52,252 nucleotides of DNA, taken from a virus. This document shows, in pieces, positions 1 through 7,592 of the stretch (the stretch's first letter is position 1; every line of letters begins with the position of its first letter). Position numbers and translations under genes: made by a program. The DNA lies in the IMG/VR virus record IMGVR_UViG_3300043395_000495, positions 1 to 52,252 of that record; one strand, written 5' to 3'. Below the pieces are notes generated by a model that was not told where the DNA came from, made no database searches, and saw only the letters and a program-made list of their open reading frames with translations.

Positions 1-929
1 TTTGCAGCAGGTGCAGTGTTTGTATAAACAGTAAATTGAGTATTACTGTTGATCCTAGCAACAACCCAAACACCATTTGCATTTGTTTGGCTGCTACCAA
101 CAACCGCAACGGTATTACCAATTGCTAGTCCATGAGGAACTGATGTTGTGATTGGAAGTGCTGTTCCAGAAGTCCATCCATATACTGGTGCAGTTGGAAC
201 AGCATCTTCAATTGCAGCACCTGTATATATTGTACCTGTGTAAAGTGCTGTTTTGTTACTATCAAAAATAGCGTTGAGAGTTCCAGATGGGTTGGTTGCT
301 TTTGCAACATATGTAAAAGTTGTACCAGTAGGAACACTAGTAATAATAAATTGACCGTTTGCAATACTGAGGAATGTATCCTGAACTGAAATTGCAGTAC
401 CTACCGTTAGACCATGATTAGAAGATGTTGTTACTGTAACAACGTTGCTGTTTTGGGGTAAGTTGATACCAGTAATGTTAGGAATAGTTGTTGGGTTTTG
501 GAATACAAATGGTCTGTTGTTGACAAGTCCTAGGTTTTCCCACTTGGTAATCTGTGTGCCATATTCAAAGTCCGTATCAATCAGAGCTTGTGGAGATGAT
601 GTTCTGAATTTATTTACGGGGTCAGTATATGCTTCCGATGGCGTAAATGTTTCGCCTGCTTCGTCATAAGTAAATTGAAGTTTATCAGTGTTGCTCATTG
701 ACGCAGTATTGTAATTCAATACAATCGTCGTGAGGTTTGCGTTAGGAGTACCAGATACTGTATATGACGTTGCTCTGAGGTTAGGATCAGAGAAGTTGTA
801 AATGACTTGGTTAGTCGTTACATTCGTAATGAGGATTAGACGCTCCCTAGGAATTGCTCTAGGAATTGTAACTGTTTTCGCAGATGCATTGAATGTATAT
901 GTAGTTTCTAACAGTACTTTTCTTGCCAT
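1..929 (-). CDS. Virion structural protein, N-terminal 309 residues (cut by window edge)
   Basis: An open frame runs from ATG at 929 to the window edge without a stop. The protein starts MARKVLLETTYTF and is rich in T, N, V and S, with short beta-type repeats such as TSSNHGLTVGTAISV and TTSVPHGLAIGNTVAV. Such repeated 'HGL..G' segments are typical of large fibrous structural proteins in T4-like cyanophages. It starts 4 bases after the stop of the tail-fibre-like gene, so the two are probably one late transcription unit. No enzyme motif is seen. The true length and C-terminus lie outside the window; the role as fibre or tail-associated structural protein is inferred from composition and position. 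Confidence 0.75.
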   Translation of the reverse strand, partial: MARKVLLETTYTFNASAKTVTIPRAIPRERLILITNVTTNQVIYNFSDPNLRATSYTVSGTPNANLTTIVLNYNTASMSNTDKLQFTYDEAGETFTPSEAYTDPVNKFRTSSPQALIDTDFEYGTQITKWENLGLVNNRPFVFQNPTTIPNITGINLPQNSNVVTVTTSSNHGLTVGTAISVQDTFLSIANGQFIITSVPTGTTFTYVAKATNPSGTLNAIFDSNKTALYTGTIYTGAAIEDAVPTAPVYGWTSGTALPITTSVPHGLAIGNTVAVVGSSQTNANGVWVVARINSNTQFTVYTNTAPAA

Positions 930-933
930 GGTG

Positions 934-3900
934 TTATGTGTATCCTAATAGAAGAGCGTCGGGGTTGAAGGGGTAAAGTTTTGATTGCGCTGGAGTAATT
1001 GCTGCCGCCACTACTCTTGCAAAAACCTCAGATCCAAGGGGAATAGATTCAGTAAATTTAATATTACCATCATAATCTATCGTGTAACCATCATTACTTC
1101 CTAAAAAGTGAGATTGATTAACAACGTCTGTGTTATTTATATATGCTGATTGAATAATACCATTCACTGTTATCAATAGACCAAATGGGTTTGTAACTGT
1201 AACTTTTTCATAGTTTAATCTTGGAGTAAATGTATTTTCTATTCCATCAACTGCTGTAGTAATATCATCAAGTTCATACGTTTGAACTTCCGATCCACCA
1301 CCAATTGGAGCCCATCCAATTAGACCATAACCTTCAAATCCTTGCGTGGTTGTATTGAAACGAACCATACCAAGTGCTGGTGTTGCTGGTCTAGCAAAAC
1401 TTGATCCAACAGGCAACTGAACAAATTGAGATGTCGCAAAATCTTGTCCATTTAATCTATAATTTTTTCCAACAGCAAGATTTAAATGTTCAGATACTGT
1501 CCATGCCTGAGTAGAATTCAACCACGTAATAGTCTTATCAGTTGTTCCTTTTAATGTAATTCCACCGCCATCAGCCGTGGTATCAGATGGACCAGCAACA
1601 TTAAATGATGCACTTAAATTACCAGTGGAGGATATATTATTTGAGATAGTTACTTGTCCAGCAACAACTGCAGTTACAGTTGTATTAGCAGGAATAGTTA
1701 CTCCAGAAGTAATGGTGGTAATAACCATTCCAGGAATGATATTCTCTGTCGTTACGCCAGTTCCAAGTGTTATAATATTTGTATTGTTATTAAATGTTCC
1801 TGTAAAACTTCTTCCCTGAACATCACCAATTTCAATATTTTTATCATCAACTCTCAAACGAACGCTATCAATTGTGGTGACAGTTCCATTTACAGTGAGT
1901 GTTCCAGAAATACTTACGTTTCCACCAACACCAAGATCTTTTGGAACAACAACATTAAAAGAACTATCACCACGAACCCATGTTCCAGTTCCAGAACCAA
2001 TTACAAGCTGTCTATCTCCACCAGGAGTTGTTGGAGCAAATGTAGCATCTCCAGAATTTTCATTATCTGCTGGTCCAATCAAAACATTACCGTTGCCAGT
2101 AACACCATTACCAGCAAAATGTCCAATGGCAACATTACTATTGGTAGCAGAAACTTGAGCAAGAGCAGAAACACCAACCGCTACGTTTCTATTTCCAGTA
2201 GAGTTAGTTGATAATGCAGACTTACCCAAAGCAACGTTATTTTGACCACCAAGAATTGCAACACCTGCTTGATGACCCATCAATGTATTAGCAGCACCAG
2301 ATGTAATAACTTTTCCAGCTTCATAACCAACTACAGTATTCTGAGATCCTCCAACAATAGCGGTTAAAGTTGCTTCACCAACTCTAGTATTGGTCTGAAC
2401 ATTATTATTTCCTCTACCAATTCCAATCGATTGAATACTAATATCTCTACCAAATGATGCTGGACCAGTAACACTCACTGTATCTGTGTTTGCATCTCCA
2501 AGAGTTACGTTTCCATTTACCGTTAAATTGTGACGGATAGTGGTGGTTCCTGAAGCAGCAGAACCCATGATAATAGATGTTGCTGCACCGCCAAGATTAA
2601 CTGTTAATGCAGTTGTATTGAATACATCAATGATTGTCTCGCCATCTACCAGTCCAATCGATTGACTAAATTTTGGAGTCTGGTTGAATACCAGAGATCC
2701 CTGACCAGTCTCATCATCAATAACAGTTCTCAAAGTTAGCGATGAAGTTGTGGCAAACTGACCCAATCCATTACCAGTGTATGCAACGGATCCACCAGCA
2801 CCAAATAAAACAGAAATAGGACCACTTCCATCAGCTGCAGTTAAGGAAACATTACTATTAACAGTTAATGTTTTTGAATTTGAAACTGTGAGAGTGCCAC
2901 CGATCGTGCTGGTTATTGTAAGTCCATTAAGTGTTGTTGCAGTTGCAGCGCCAAGTACAGGAGTTGTAAGAGTAGGACTTGTAAGAGTTTTATTTGTTAG
3001 TGTCTGAGTTTCTGTTTCGGTTACAAATCGATTTGCAACACCACCATTATCAAATGATCTCCAATATCCACCACTCTCAAACCATTGTAGTGCTACCCAT
3101 GTCTGAACAACTCCAGTTCCATTAGTAGTTCTATTAACTCTAAGACCAGAGTTGGTTCCAACTAAACTATTACCCTTTCTTAGTTCAATTTCGTTATCAG
3201 CTACGAGAACTGTTGTGCTATCAACAGTTGTTGTAGTTCCAGTTACAGTTAAATTACCACCAATTGTTACAGTTGTTCCGTCATCGGTAATTGTACTATT
3301 TGTAAATTGATTGTTGGTGCTATCCCATTTCTGTATTCTGTTTCCAGTAAAGTTGCCAACGTTTTTAAGAGAAAATGCTGTTGTAGTAAGATTTAAACCG
3401 CCAGTAGAAGATGCAGTATAGGTAGTATCATTATCTGTTGCACTAATATTAATTGTATTTCCAGTGCGAGTAACAGTTGCTGCATTACTAGAAGTAAAAT
3501 TAATAATACCAGTAACAGCACTACCATCAGCCTCAGAATTTGCTTTTACTGAAGTTACAGTATTGGTATCGGTCGAAGCAATTGTAATTGTTGAACCAGA
3601 TTGAGTAACAGTAACATTAGATCCCTGTTCTAGTGTTATGTCACCACTGACCAATGGGTTACTAGTCCTTCCTCGTAATCTAGTAACAGTGTCCTGAGAA
3701 GATATTGTAATGTCTGTAGGAGTACCAACAGATTGATTAATTGTTACATTACTTCCAGCTAAAAGTTGTAAATCACCAGAAGTATAAGTTCCAGTAGCAG
3801 TTCCCCTTAATCTTGTAACTGTATTAACATAGTTTGCAGCAATGGTAATCGTATTTCCAACCTGCGAAATACCAGCAGCATTACCACTAACTGCAAAAGT

Positions 3901-4485
3901 TACATCACCAGAAACTAAGTTACCACCAGATGCTTGTAATCTAGTAACAGTATTTGTATCAACATAACTAGAGTTGATTGTAATAGCATCGCCACTTCTA
4001 GTTAGCGTAACGTTAGTTCCAGCTATAAAACTTATATCATCATCAACTCCAGCACCAGAATTACCACCAGAAGTTAATCTAACAATTTTTGTTGCTGCAT
4101 TTCCACCATCAACAGCAGCAATAGAATATGTTGTATTATTATCTGGCGTGGTTACTGATCCACCAAGAGCAATTGCAGTTCCATTAATTGTAATAGAACT
4201 ATTAACTAATGCTCCGTTTGGGATATTTGTAAATGTATTTGTCGTTCCAGATAAGAATGACGATTCAATAGTTTTATTTGTTAATGTTTGAGTTGCCGTT
4301 AAATATACATCACCAGGAGTGTCCCAAAGAACCGTAGTACCATTAGATTTTAAATACTGCCCCGCAGTTCCAACAGAACCACCAGCATATATCCCGCTTC
4401 CAGTTAAATCTAAATTGTCACTAGCGATCAACTCTTCTATTTTTTTAGAAATAGGATTGACAATTAAAGGAAATCGGTTGGCCAT
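934..4485 (-). CDS. Tail-fibre-like structural protein with trimeric head-type repeats
   Basis: This 1183-residue protein is low in charged residues and very rich in T, N, G, S and V. The N-terminus (MANRFPLIVNPISKKIEEL) resembles the attachment region of cyanophage fibre proteins. LTATQTLTNKTIESS and LTNKTLTSPTLTTPVL are repeats common in phage fibres. Residues about 695-800 hold a run of 'GxxNxAxGxxAL' units (GGQNNVALGKSAL, TGNRNVAVGVSAL), which look like the YadA-type left-handed head repeat and suggest a trimer. The C-terminus (about 1090-1183) has no chaperone motif that I recognise. It follows tRNA-Gly and a TATAAATA-like late promoter. The host receptor is not predictable from sequence. 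Confidence 0.8.
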   Translation of the reverse strand: MANRFPLIVNPISKKIEELIASDNLDLTGSGIYAGGSVGTAGQYLKSNGTTVLWDTPGDVYLTATQTLTNKTIESSFLSGTTNTFTNIPNGALVNSSITINGTAIALGGSVTTPDNNTTYSIAAVDGGNAATKIVRLTSGGNSGAGVDDDISFIAGTNVTLTRSGDAITINSSYVDTNTVTRLQASGGNLVSGDVTFAVSGNAAGISQVGNTITIAANYVNTVTRLRGTATGTYTSGDLQLLAGSNVTINQSVGTPTDITISSQDTVTRLRGRTSNPLVSGDITLEQGSNVTVTQSGSTITIASTDTNTVTSVKANSEADGSAVTGIINFTSSNAATVTRTGNTINISATDNDTTYTASSTGGLNLTTTAFSLKNVGNFTGNRIQKWDSTNNQFTNSTITDDGTTVTIGGNLTVTGTTTTVDSTTVLVADNEIELRKGNSLVGTNSGLRVNRTTNGTGVVQTWVALQWFESGGYWRSFDNGGVANRFVTETETQTLTNKTLTSPTLTTPVLGAATATTLNGLTITSTIGGTLTVSNSKTLTVNSNVSLTAADGSGPISVLFGAGGSVAYTGNGLGQFATTSSLTLRTVIDDETGQGSLVFNQTPKFSQSIGLVDGETIIDVFNTTALTVNLGGAATSIIMGSAASGTTTIRHNLTVNGNVTLGDANTDTVSVTGPASFGRDISIQSIGIGRGNNNVQTNTRVGEATLTAIVGGSQNTVVGYEAGKVITSGAANTLMGHQAGVAILGGQNNVALGKSALSTNSTGNRNVAVGVSALAQVSATNSNVAIGHFAGNGVTGNGNVLIGPADNENSGDATFAPTTPGGDRQLVIGSGTGTWVRGDSSFNVVVPKDLGVGGNVSISGTLTVNGTVTTIDSVRLRVDDKNIEIGDVQGRSFTGTFNNNTNIITLGTGVTTENIIPGMVITTITSGVTIPANTTVTAVVAGQVTISNNISSTGNLSASFNVAGPSDTTADGGGITLKGTTDKTITWLNSTQAWTVSEHLNLAVGKNYRLNGQDFATSQFVQLPVGSSFARPATPALGMVRFNTTTQGFEGYGLIGWAPIGGGSEVQTYELDDITTAVDGIENTFTPRLNYEKVTVTNPFGLLITVNGIIQSAYINNTDVVNQSHFLGSNDGYTIDYDGNIKFTESIPLGSEVFARVVAAAITPAQSKLYPFNPDALLLGYT

Positions 4486-4514
4486 GTAACCAAATAGATA
4501 CTAGTTCTCAGGTT

Positions 4515-4522
4515 TATTTATG
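4515..4522 (-). promoter_or_regulatory. T4-type late promoter (CATAAATA) for the tail-fibre-like gene
   Basis: CATAAATA on the minus strand matches 7 of 8 bases of the T4 late consensus TATAAATA. It lies between the tRNA-Gly gene and the fibre gene, 30 bases before its ATG; the expected start is near 4509. The phage encodes gp55 and gp45, the factors used at such promoters in T4. Confidence 0.6.
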
Positions 4523-4532
4523 GCTGTGAATA

Positions 4533-4604
4533 AGCGGACAATCGGATTCGAACCGACGACATCTAACTTGGAAGGATAGCGTTCTACCACTGAACTATGT
4601 CCGC
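4533..4604 (-). tRNA. tRNA-Gly (UCC)
   Basis: A full cloverleaf can be folded on the minus strand: acceptor GCGGACA/TGTCCGC, D stem GTTC/GAAC, anticodon loop CTTCCAA giving UCC, and T loop TTCGAAT. CCA is not encoded. It is the last stable RNA gene before the structural genes and directly follows a GC-rich structured segment. Confidence 0.93.
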
Positions 4605-4714
4605 AGGGTGGGGGGCGTCACTCCCCCTAGGCTCGCCACTTGCCCTTTGACTGGAGGCAAGAAACCAGGCGGGAGAGAGTCCCATCCGCACCACCAATTC
4701 TTTTAGGAAATTGG
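4605..4714 (-). ncRNA. Candidate structured RNA: four consecutive hairpins before tRNA-Gly
   Basis: This 110-base segment contains no gene and is far richer in G and C than its AT-rich surroundings. Read on the minus strand it forms, in order, hairpins at 4714-4694 (CCAATT/AATTGG), 4689-4669 (GCGG/CCGC with an inner stem), 4661-4639 (CTTGCC/GGCAAG) and 4627-4611 (CCCCC/GGGGG), then runs directly into the tRNA-Gly 5' end. Position between a short gene and a tRNA suggests it is co-transcribed and processed. Structured RNAs such as manA and wcaG are known from cyanophages; I cannot tell from sequence alone whether this is one of them. None of the hairpins is followed by a T-run, so they do not look like terminators. 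Confidence 0.5.
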
Positions 4715-4718
4715 AAAC

Positions 4719-4928
4719 CTACTTCGTCTCGGAAACAAAGTTATTGATGACTTCTGCTTGTTGAAGCACATCTTCCAGAGATGGATATTTTTCAGCAAAA
4801 TTTGCCGAGATCAAACCATCTGGATTTTGTCGTTGTGCTACTTCAAACTCCATAGCGTAGTTATCTTGTAGCATATTGTATGCTTGCTTGAAAATTTCAA
4901 AGCGAAGCTCGTAAGGTGTTTTGGACAT
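4719..4928 (-). CDS. Conserved-type small protein, function unknown (69 aa)
   Basis: The product (MSKTPYELRFEIFKQAYNML...) is soluble, mostly helical and acidic. It has the look of the small conserved proteins found in most T4-like cyanophages, but no domain is recognised. The start is well supported: ATG at 4928 is preceded by AGGAG at a normal distance. The leader, from a host-type promoter at about 5060, is roughly 100 bases long and GC-rich. The structured RNA candidate and tRNA-Gly lie downstream in the same direction, so this may be an early transcription unit. Confidence 0.75.
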   Translation of the reverse strand: MSKTPYELRFEIFKQAYNMLQDNYAMEFEVAQRQNPDGLISANFAEKYPSLEDVLQQAEVINNFVSETK

Positions 4929-5033
4929 TTTGTATCTCCTGTGTGTATGTGTGTGTTATCGAGGGGGTCCCGACCAGGGTTGTTTACGTGTCTCCATCAC
5001 GGGCATTTACGGGGATGACTCCACCAGGATAAG

Positions 5034-5062
5034 TTTATAGTCGTTCCAGGACTTAATATCAA
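5034..5062 (-). promoter_or_regulatory. Host-type promoter (TTGATA-17-TATAAA)
   Basis: TTGATA at 5062-5057 and TATAAA at 5039-5034 are separated by 17 bases on the minus strand. The -35 box overlaps the TGA stop of the upstream gene. Transcription from about 5027 would cover a GC-rich leader, the 69-aa gene, the RNA candidate and tRNA-Gly. Confidence 0.6.
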
Positions 5063-5373
5063 AGTTTTAGAATGTCATCTGACATGCCACCTCTAACTCC
5101 ACCAAAATTAATCACATTATCATATGGTTGTTCATCAAGACCACTAATGGTATAATTTACATAACCATCGGGAAGGTAATCAGAAGTCAGTTTAAATTTA
5201 TAGTCGCTGGTATTATCAGTAAAACGAATGGGATATGCATTCAAAATACTTTTTACTTTACCAAGAGCATCAAACAGTTCAGATAGTTGAGTATCTTGTT
5301 TTTCAGCAAGAGAATTGATCAGTGCTTGACGAAGTGCTTCTTCAGCAGCTTCAATATGAGAACGAACAGTCAT
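5059..5373 (-). CDS. Hypothetical protein, 104 aa
   Basis: The protein (MTVRSHIEAAEEALRQAL...) has a helical N-terminal half and a beta-rich C-terminal half; no family is recognised. I chose ATG at 5373, since the longer frame would use TTG inside the preceding gene. It begins 5 bases after the stop of the 79-aa gene and is the last member of a run of tightly packed small genes downstream of glutaredoxin. Confidence 0.65.
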   Translation of the reverse strand: MTVRSHIEAAEEALRQALINSLAEKQDTQLSELFDALGKVKSILNAYPIRFTDNTSDYKFKLTSDYLPDGYVNYTISGLDEQPYDNVINFGGVRGGMSDDILKL

Positions 5374-5378
5374 AATAA

Positions 5379-5618
5379 TCAATCAAATTTACGATAGGCA
5401 CCCACTTCAGGGTCGGGGTCTAACCACTTGGTATATTCAGGATCCTCTAAGCATACATCAAGTTGCATCTGGTTGTCAAGGAAATACATATCAGTATAAC
5501 GCTTGGTCCATTCATTGAACTTTTGGATACGATAGTCAGGTTTGCCATTGATCTCTAGGAGACCACACTGAACATAGCGATAAGGGGAACGTTCAAGGAT
5601 TACAGTGGGTTTGGTCAT
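5379..5618 (-). CDS. Hypothetical protein, 79 aa, coupled to the Phd-like gene
   Basis: A small protein rich in aromatic and charged residues (MTKPTVILERSPYRYVQCGL...). Its ATG overlaps the TGA of the Phd/YefM-like gene by four bases, the arrangement of many toxin-antitoxin pairs. It does not show motifs of Doc, YoeB or other known partners, so it could equally be an ordinary small phage protein. A possible internal promoter lies 24 bases or more upstream in the Phd-like gene. Confidence 0.7.
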   Translation of the reverse strand: MTKPTVILERSPYRYVQCGLLEINGKPDYRIQKFNEWTKRYTDMYFLDNQMQLDVCLEDPEYTKWLDPDPEVGAYRKFD

Positions 5619-5875
5619 GAAGCATCGTCGTGATCAAAGTAATTATCCCACAGTTCATCGTCGTTGTCAAGGGGTTGTGCTACTTTAGAAACTGTCTTGA
5701 GATCAATTCCAGCTTCTTCAACGAGAGATGCTGGGATCATAGCGACAGCAGACCCATCTTCTCTACGAATGATGAATGTTTCTCCATTCTCCACACGTTC
5801 CATAATCTCATCGAAGTTTTTTTCCAGTTCTAGTTCTGTGATTTCGATTGTTTCTTCAGACATTACAGCAGACAT
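5615..5875 (-). CDS. Phd/YefM-family antitoxin-like protein
   Basis: Residues about 10-55 match the Phd/YefM fold by pattern: an acidic N-terminal strand (EITELELEKNFDEIMERV), NGETFIIRR and GSAVAMIPASLVEE. In that family the N-terminal part binds operator DNA and the C-terminus neutralises a toxin. The tail here is very acidic (DNDDELWDNYFDHDDAS), as expected of an antitoxin. ATG at 5875 overlaps glutaredoxin by 20 bases; an in-frame ATG at 5863 is an alternative. No recognisable toxin is adjacent, so in phage it may work as a repressor or as an antidote to a host toxin. Family call fairly sure, function inferred. Confidence 0.7.
   Translation of the reverse strand: MSAVMSEETIEITELELEKNFDEIMERVENGETFIIRREDGSAVAMIPASLVEEAGIDLKTVSKVAQPLDNDDELWDNYFDHDDAS
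5642..5670 (-). promoter_or_regulatory. Possible internal promoter (TTGACA-17-GATAAT)
   Basis: TTGACA at 5670-5665 and GATAAT at 5647-5642 lie 17 bases apart within the 3' part of the Phd-like gene, directed at the 79-aa gene. It matches 11 of 12 consensus bases but lies in coding sequence, so chance is possible. Confidence 0.35.
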
Positions 5876-6101
5876 CGTTTTCTTGTAAATAATTTATAGT
5901 TTCTCGGCACCCACCAAGTCGAATATCATCTAACATAATTTGTGGAAATGTTGATCCTTCACCAAATTCAGCATAGAATTCATCTCTTGTAAAATCTTTA
6001 TCTAGTTCATAAACAACGTGAGTAAATCCTTCATGTTCCATTACTGCGATACACTTTTGGCAGAATGGACAACCTTGTTTTGAATAGATTGTGAATGACA
6101 T
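5856..6101 (-). CDS. grx: Glutaredoxin
   Basis: An 81-residue thioredoxin-fold protein with active site CPFC in YSKQGCPFCQKC near the N-terminus, the cis-proline segment STFPQIMLDD and the glutathione-binding GGCRE. It reduces disulfides with glutathione and is the likely electron donor for the phage ribonucleotide reductase, whose R1 subunit carries a C-terminal CDSC. ATG at 6101 was chosen over GTG at 6107 because AGGTG stands just upstream of it. It follows tRNA-Pro and precedes the Phd-like gene with a 20-base overlap. Confidence 0.93.
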   Translation of the reverse strand: MSFTIYSKQGCPFCQKCIAVMEHEGFTHVVYELDKDFTRDEFYAEFGEGSTFPQIMLDDIRLGGCRETINYLQENDVCCNV

Positions 6102-6129
6102 CGGCACCTAAAAAATTATATAGTAAAGA

Positions 6130-6203
6130 TCGGAATGACAGGATTCGAACCTGCGACATCTCGCTCCCAAAGCGAGTGCTCTACCAAACTGAGCTACATT
6201 CCG
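6130..6203 (-). tRNA. tRNA-Pro (UGG)
   Basis: Minus-strand cloverleaf with acceptor CGGAATG/CATTCCG, anticodon stem CTCGC/GCGAG, loop TTTGGGA giving UGG, and T loop TTCGAAT. CCA is not encoded. It lies between the oxygenase and glutaredoxin genes. Confidence 0.95.
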
Positions 6204-6204
6204 A

Positions 6205-6864
6205 TTAAATGCTCCACATACGGAGCAGGTTGTTATGTGACTTACAAATCAAATCAAACTCTTCTGTCTTTCCTTGATTTGCTAACAGAGACATTTTAGC
6301 AGAATTCAAATCAAAAAGCAACTCCCTTTGATAGGGATCTTTAACTCTACTTTCAACCCATCCACAACAAACAAGACGAGTTCCAGAAGTAACTTCTGTA
6401 ACTTCATGTAATGTAGAGGAAGGATATAGAATGGCGTCACCAGATTTTAACTTAATGCCATCAAATTCTTCGGATACTAGATACCCACCTTCATATTCGC
6501 TCGGATCATTTAAGAATATAGTGAATGAAAGATCAGTTCTTCGTCCGTTAATAAAAGCATTATCAACATGATCACCATACTTTCCACCTTCAGTTGTCTT
6601 ACTGAAAATAAAAGAATGAATTTTTTTAGGAACAGAAAATGAATTGAATAATAAATTCTTACCAAGAACATGTCCTACAAGTCCAACCAATTTTTCATAT
6701 GAAGAACAGAATTGATTGAGTTGTTTATTCACTTTTACTTGAGAAGCAGCAACACCAGCTGTAGTAGTGCCATCTTCCCACCACTTAGGATCTTCCTCGT
6801 CAATAATTCTGATTGCTTTGTCAAGGTCAGTTTGACTAAGAAGATCCTCAATCGTCAAGTACAT
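6205..6864 (-). CDS. 2OG-Fe(II) oxygenase, PKHD/prolyl hydroxylase type
   Basis: A 219-residue protein with the double-stranded beta-helix signature: H99-x-D101 (GDHVDNAF), H153 (TLHEVTEV) as iron ligands, and R163 (SGTRLVCC) ten residues later to hold 2-oxoglutarate. It should couple decarboxylation of 2-oxoglutarate to hydroxylation of an unknown substrate. 2OG oxygenases are frequent auxiliary genes of marine cyanophages. The start ATG at 6864 is 5 bases after the stop of the exported 127-aa protein and the gene ends one base before tRNA-Pro, so all are likely on one transcript from the promoter at 7600. It has no signal peptide. Confidence 0.88.
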   Translation of the reverse strand: MYLTIEDLLSQTDLDKAIRIIDEEDPKWWEDGTTTAGVAASQVKVNKQLNQFCSSYEKLVGLVGHVLGKNLLFNSFSVPKKIHSFIFSKTTEGGKYGDHVDNAFINGRRTDLSFTIFLNDPSEYEGGYLVSEEFDGIKLKSGDAILYPSSTLHEVTEVTSGTRLVCCGWVESRVKDPYQRELLFDLNSAKMSLLANQGKTEEFDLICKSHNNLLRMWSI

Positions 6865-6868
6865 AATA

Positions 6869-7252
6869 TCAGTATTTCAGAGTGGCAGCACCTTTGTAAC
6901 ATACGTGACGTGGGGCAGGAACACCCTTAAATGCTACATTATCTTTTCCAACTTGTCCCACAATTTGTTCTACCTTAAAACAAGTAAGATAAGCAGGAAC
7001 TGGAATGGTTTTACTAACATTTTCTTCTTCTCCAGTACCTTTGTAGCATACGTGACGAGGAGTAGGAATACCTTTAAATGATACTTTTCCTGCTCCAACT
7101 TTTCCCACAATTTCTTCTACTTTAAAACAAGTAAGATAAGCAGGAACTTCTTTTTTAGTTGTATTGGTGGAAGGTGTTGCTGCATTAGCAACGAGTGGAG
7201 ATGCTAAAGCAATAGCAGCACCTACGATAAAAGGAATGTTAAATTTAGTCAT
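6869..7252 (-). CDS. Exported protein made of two repeated Cys-pair units (127 aa)
   Basis: The N-terminus is a clear signal peptide with cleavage likely after VANA (residue 24). The mature protein is an internal duplication: residues 36-72 and 85-121 share VPAYLTCFKVE.IVG.VG...V.FKG.P.PRHVCYKG. Each unit has two cysteines (C42/C69 and C91/C118), suited to disulfide bonds in the periplasm. I know no family. It is preceded 5 bases upstream by a 46-aa exported or membrane protein and followed by the oxygenase, under a strong host-type promoter. Confidence 0.8.
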   Translation of the reverse strand: MTKFNIPFIVGAAIALASPLVANAATPSTNTTKKEVPAYLTCFKVEEIVGKVGAGKVSFKGIPTPRHVCYKGTGEEENVSKTIPVPAYLTCFKVEQIVGQVGKDNVAFKGVPAPRHVCYKGAATLKY

Positions 7253-7257
7253 GGCTT

Positions 7258-7398
7258 TTACTTTTTATATTCTACGGTTAAAACTGGATCGATGGAAGTT
7301 GCTTGTGGTGCTGCTGTAAGAGCACGAATAGCTACTGGAGATAGTAAAGCAAACGCAATAGCAGCACTAAACATAATAATGATATTAGATTTAGACAT
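7258..7398 (-). CDS. Small signal-peptide or single-helix protein (46 aa)
   Basis: ATG at 7398 opens MSKSNIIIMFSAAIAFALLS..., a hydrophobic segment at residues 5-24 followed by a short polar tail ending VLTVEYKK. It could be a cleaved secreted peptide or a membrane-anchored one. It sits between the 55-aa and 127-aa exported proteins with gaps of only 4 and 5 bases, which is the main support for it being a gene. Confidence 0.65.
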   Translation of the reverse strand: MSKSNIIIMFSAAIAFALLSPVAIRALTAAPQATSIDPVLTVEYKK

Positions 7399-7402
7399 TT
7401 AA

Positions 7403-7570
7403 TTACCTCGCTTGTGGGAGCATCATCTTCACACCTTCACCAAGAAGACCTTCACCTTCATTAGTCAAAGCAGCATTTACAAGACCACCACCAATAGCAA
7501 GACTAGCAGCAGCGGCAATCAAAAGACGTTTTGAGGTCTTTGATTTTTTTGAAATTGTTTGTTCTGTCAT
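7403..7570 (-). CDS. Small single-helix exported or membrane protein (55 aa)
   Basis: ATG at 7570 opens a basic N-terminus (MTEQTISKKSKTSKRLL), a hydrophobic stretch LIAAAASLAIGGGLVNAAL (residues 17-35) and a Glu/Gly-rich tail. This is the first gene behind a perfect consensus promoter, about 16 bases from the expected start. Basic-hydrophobic-polar order fits a signal peptide (cleavage near VNAA) or an N-in membrane anchor. No family is known to me. Confidence 0.7.
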   Translation of the reverse strand: MTEQTISKKSKTSKRLLIAAAASLAIGGGLVNAALTNEGEGLLGEGVKMMLPQAR

Positions 7571-7592
7571 GGTTCCAATTAGGAAGACTTAT

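Noticed and set aside
1137-1144. TATAAATA box inside the fibre-like gene
   Set aside because: Lies within coding sequence about 200 bases before the next gene; AT-rich DNA yields such boxes by chance.
6109-6128. TATAAT between tRNA-Pro and glutaredoxin
   Set aside because: A good -10 box, but the position of a -35 box 17 bases upstream reads TCCTGT; too weak for a promoter call.
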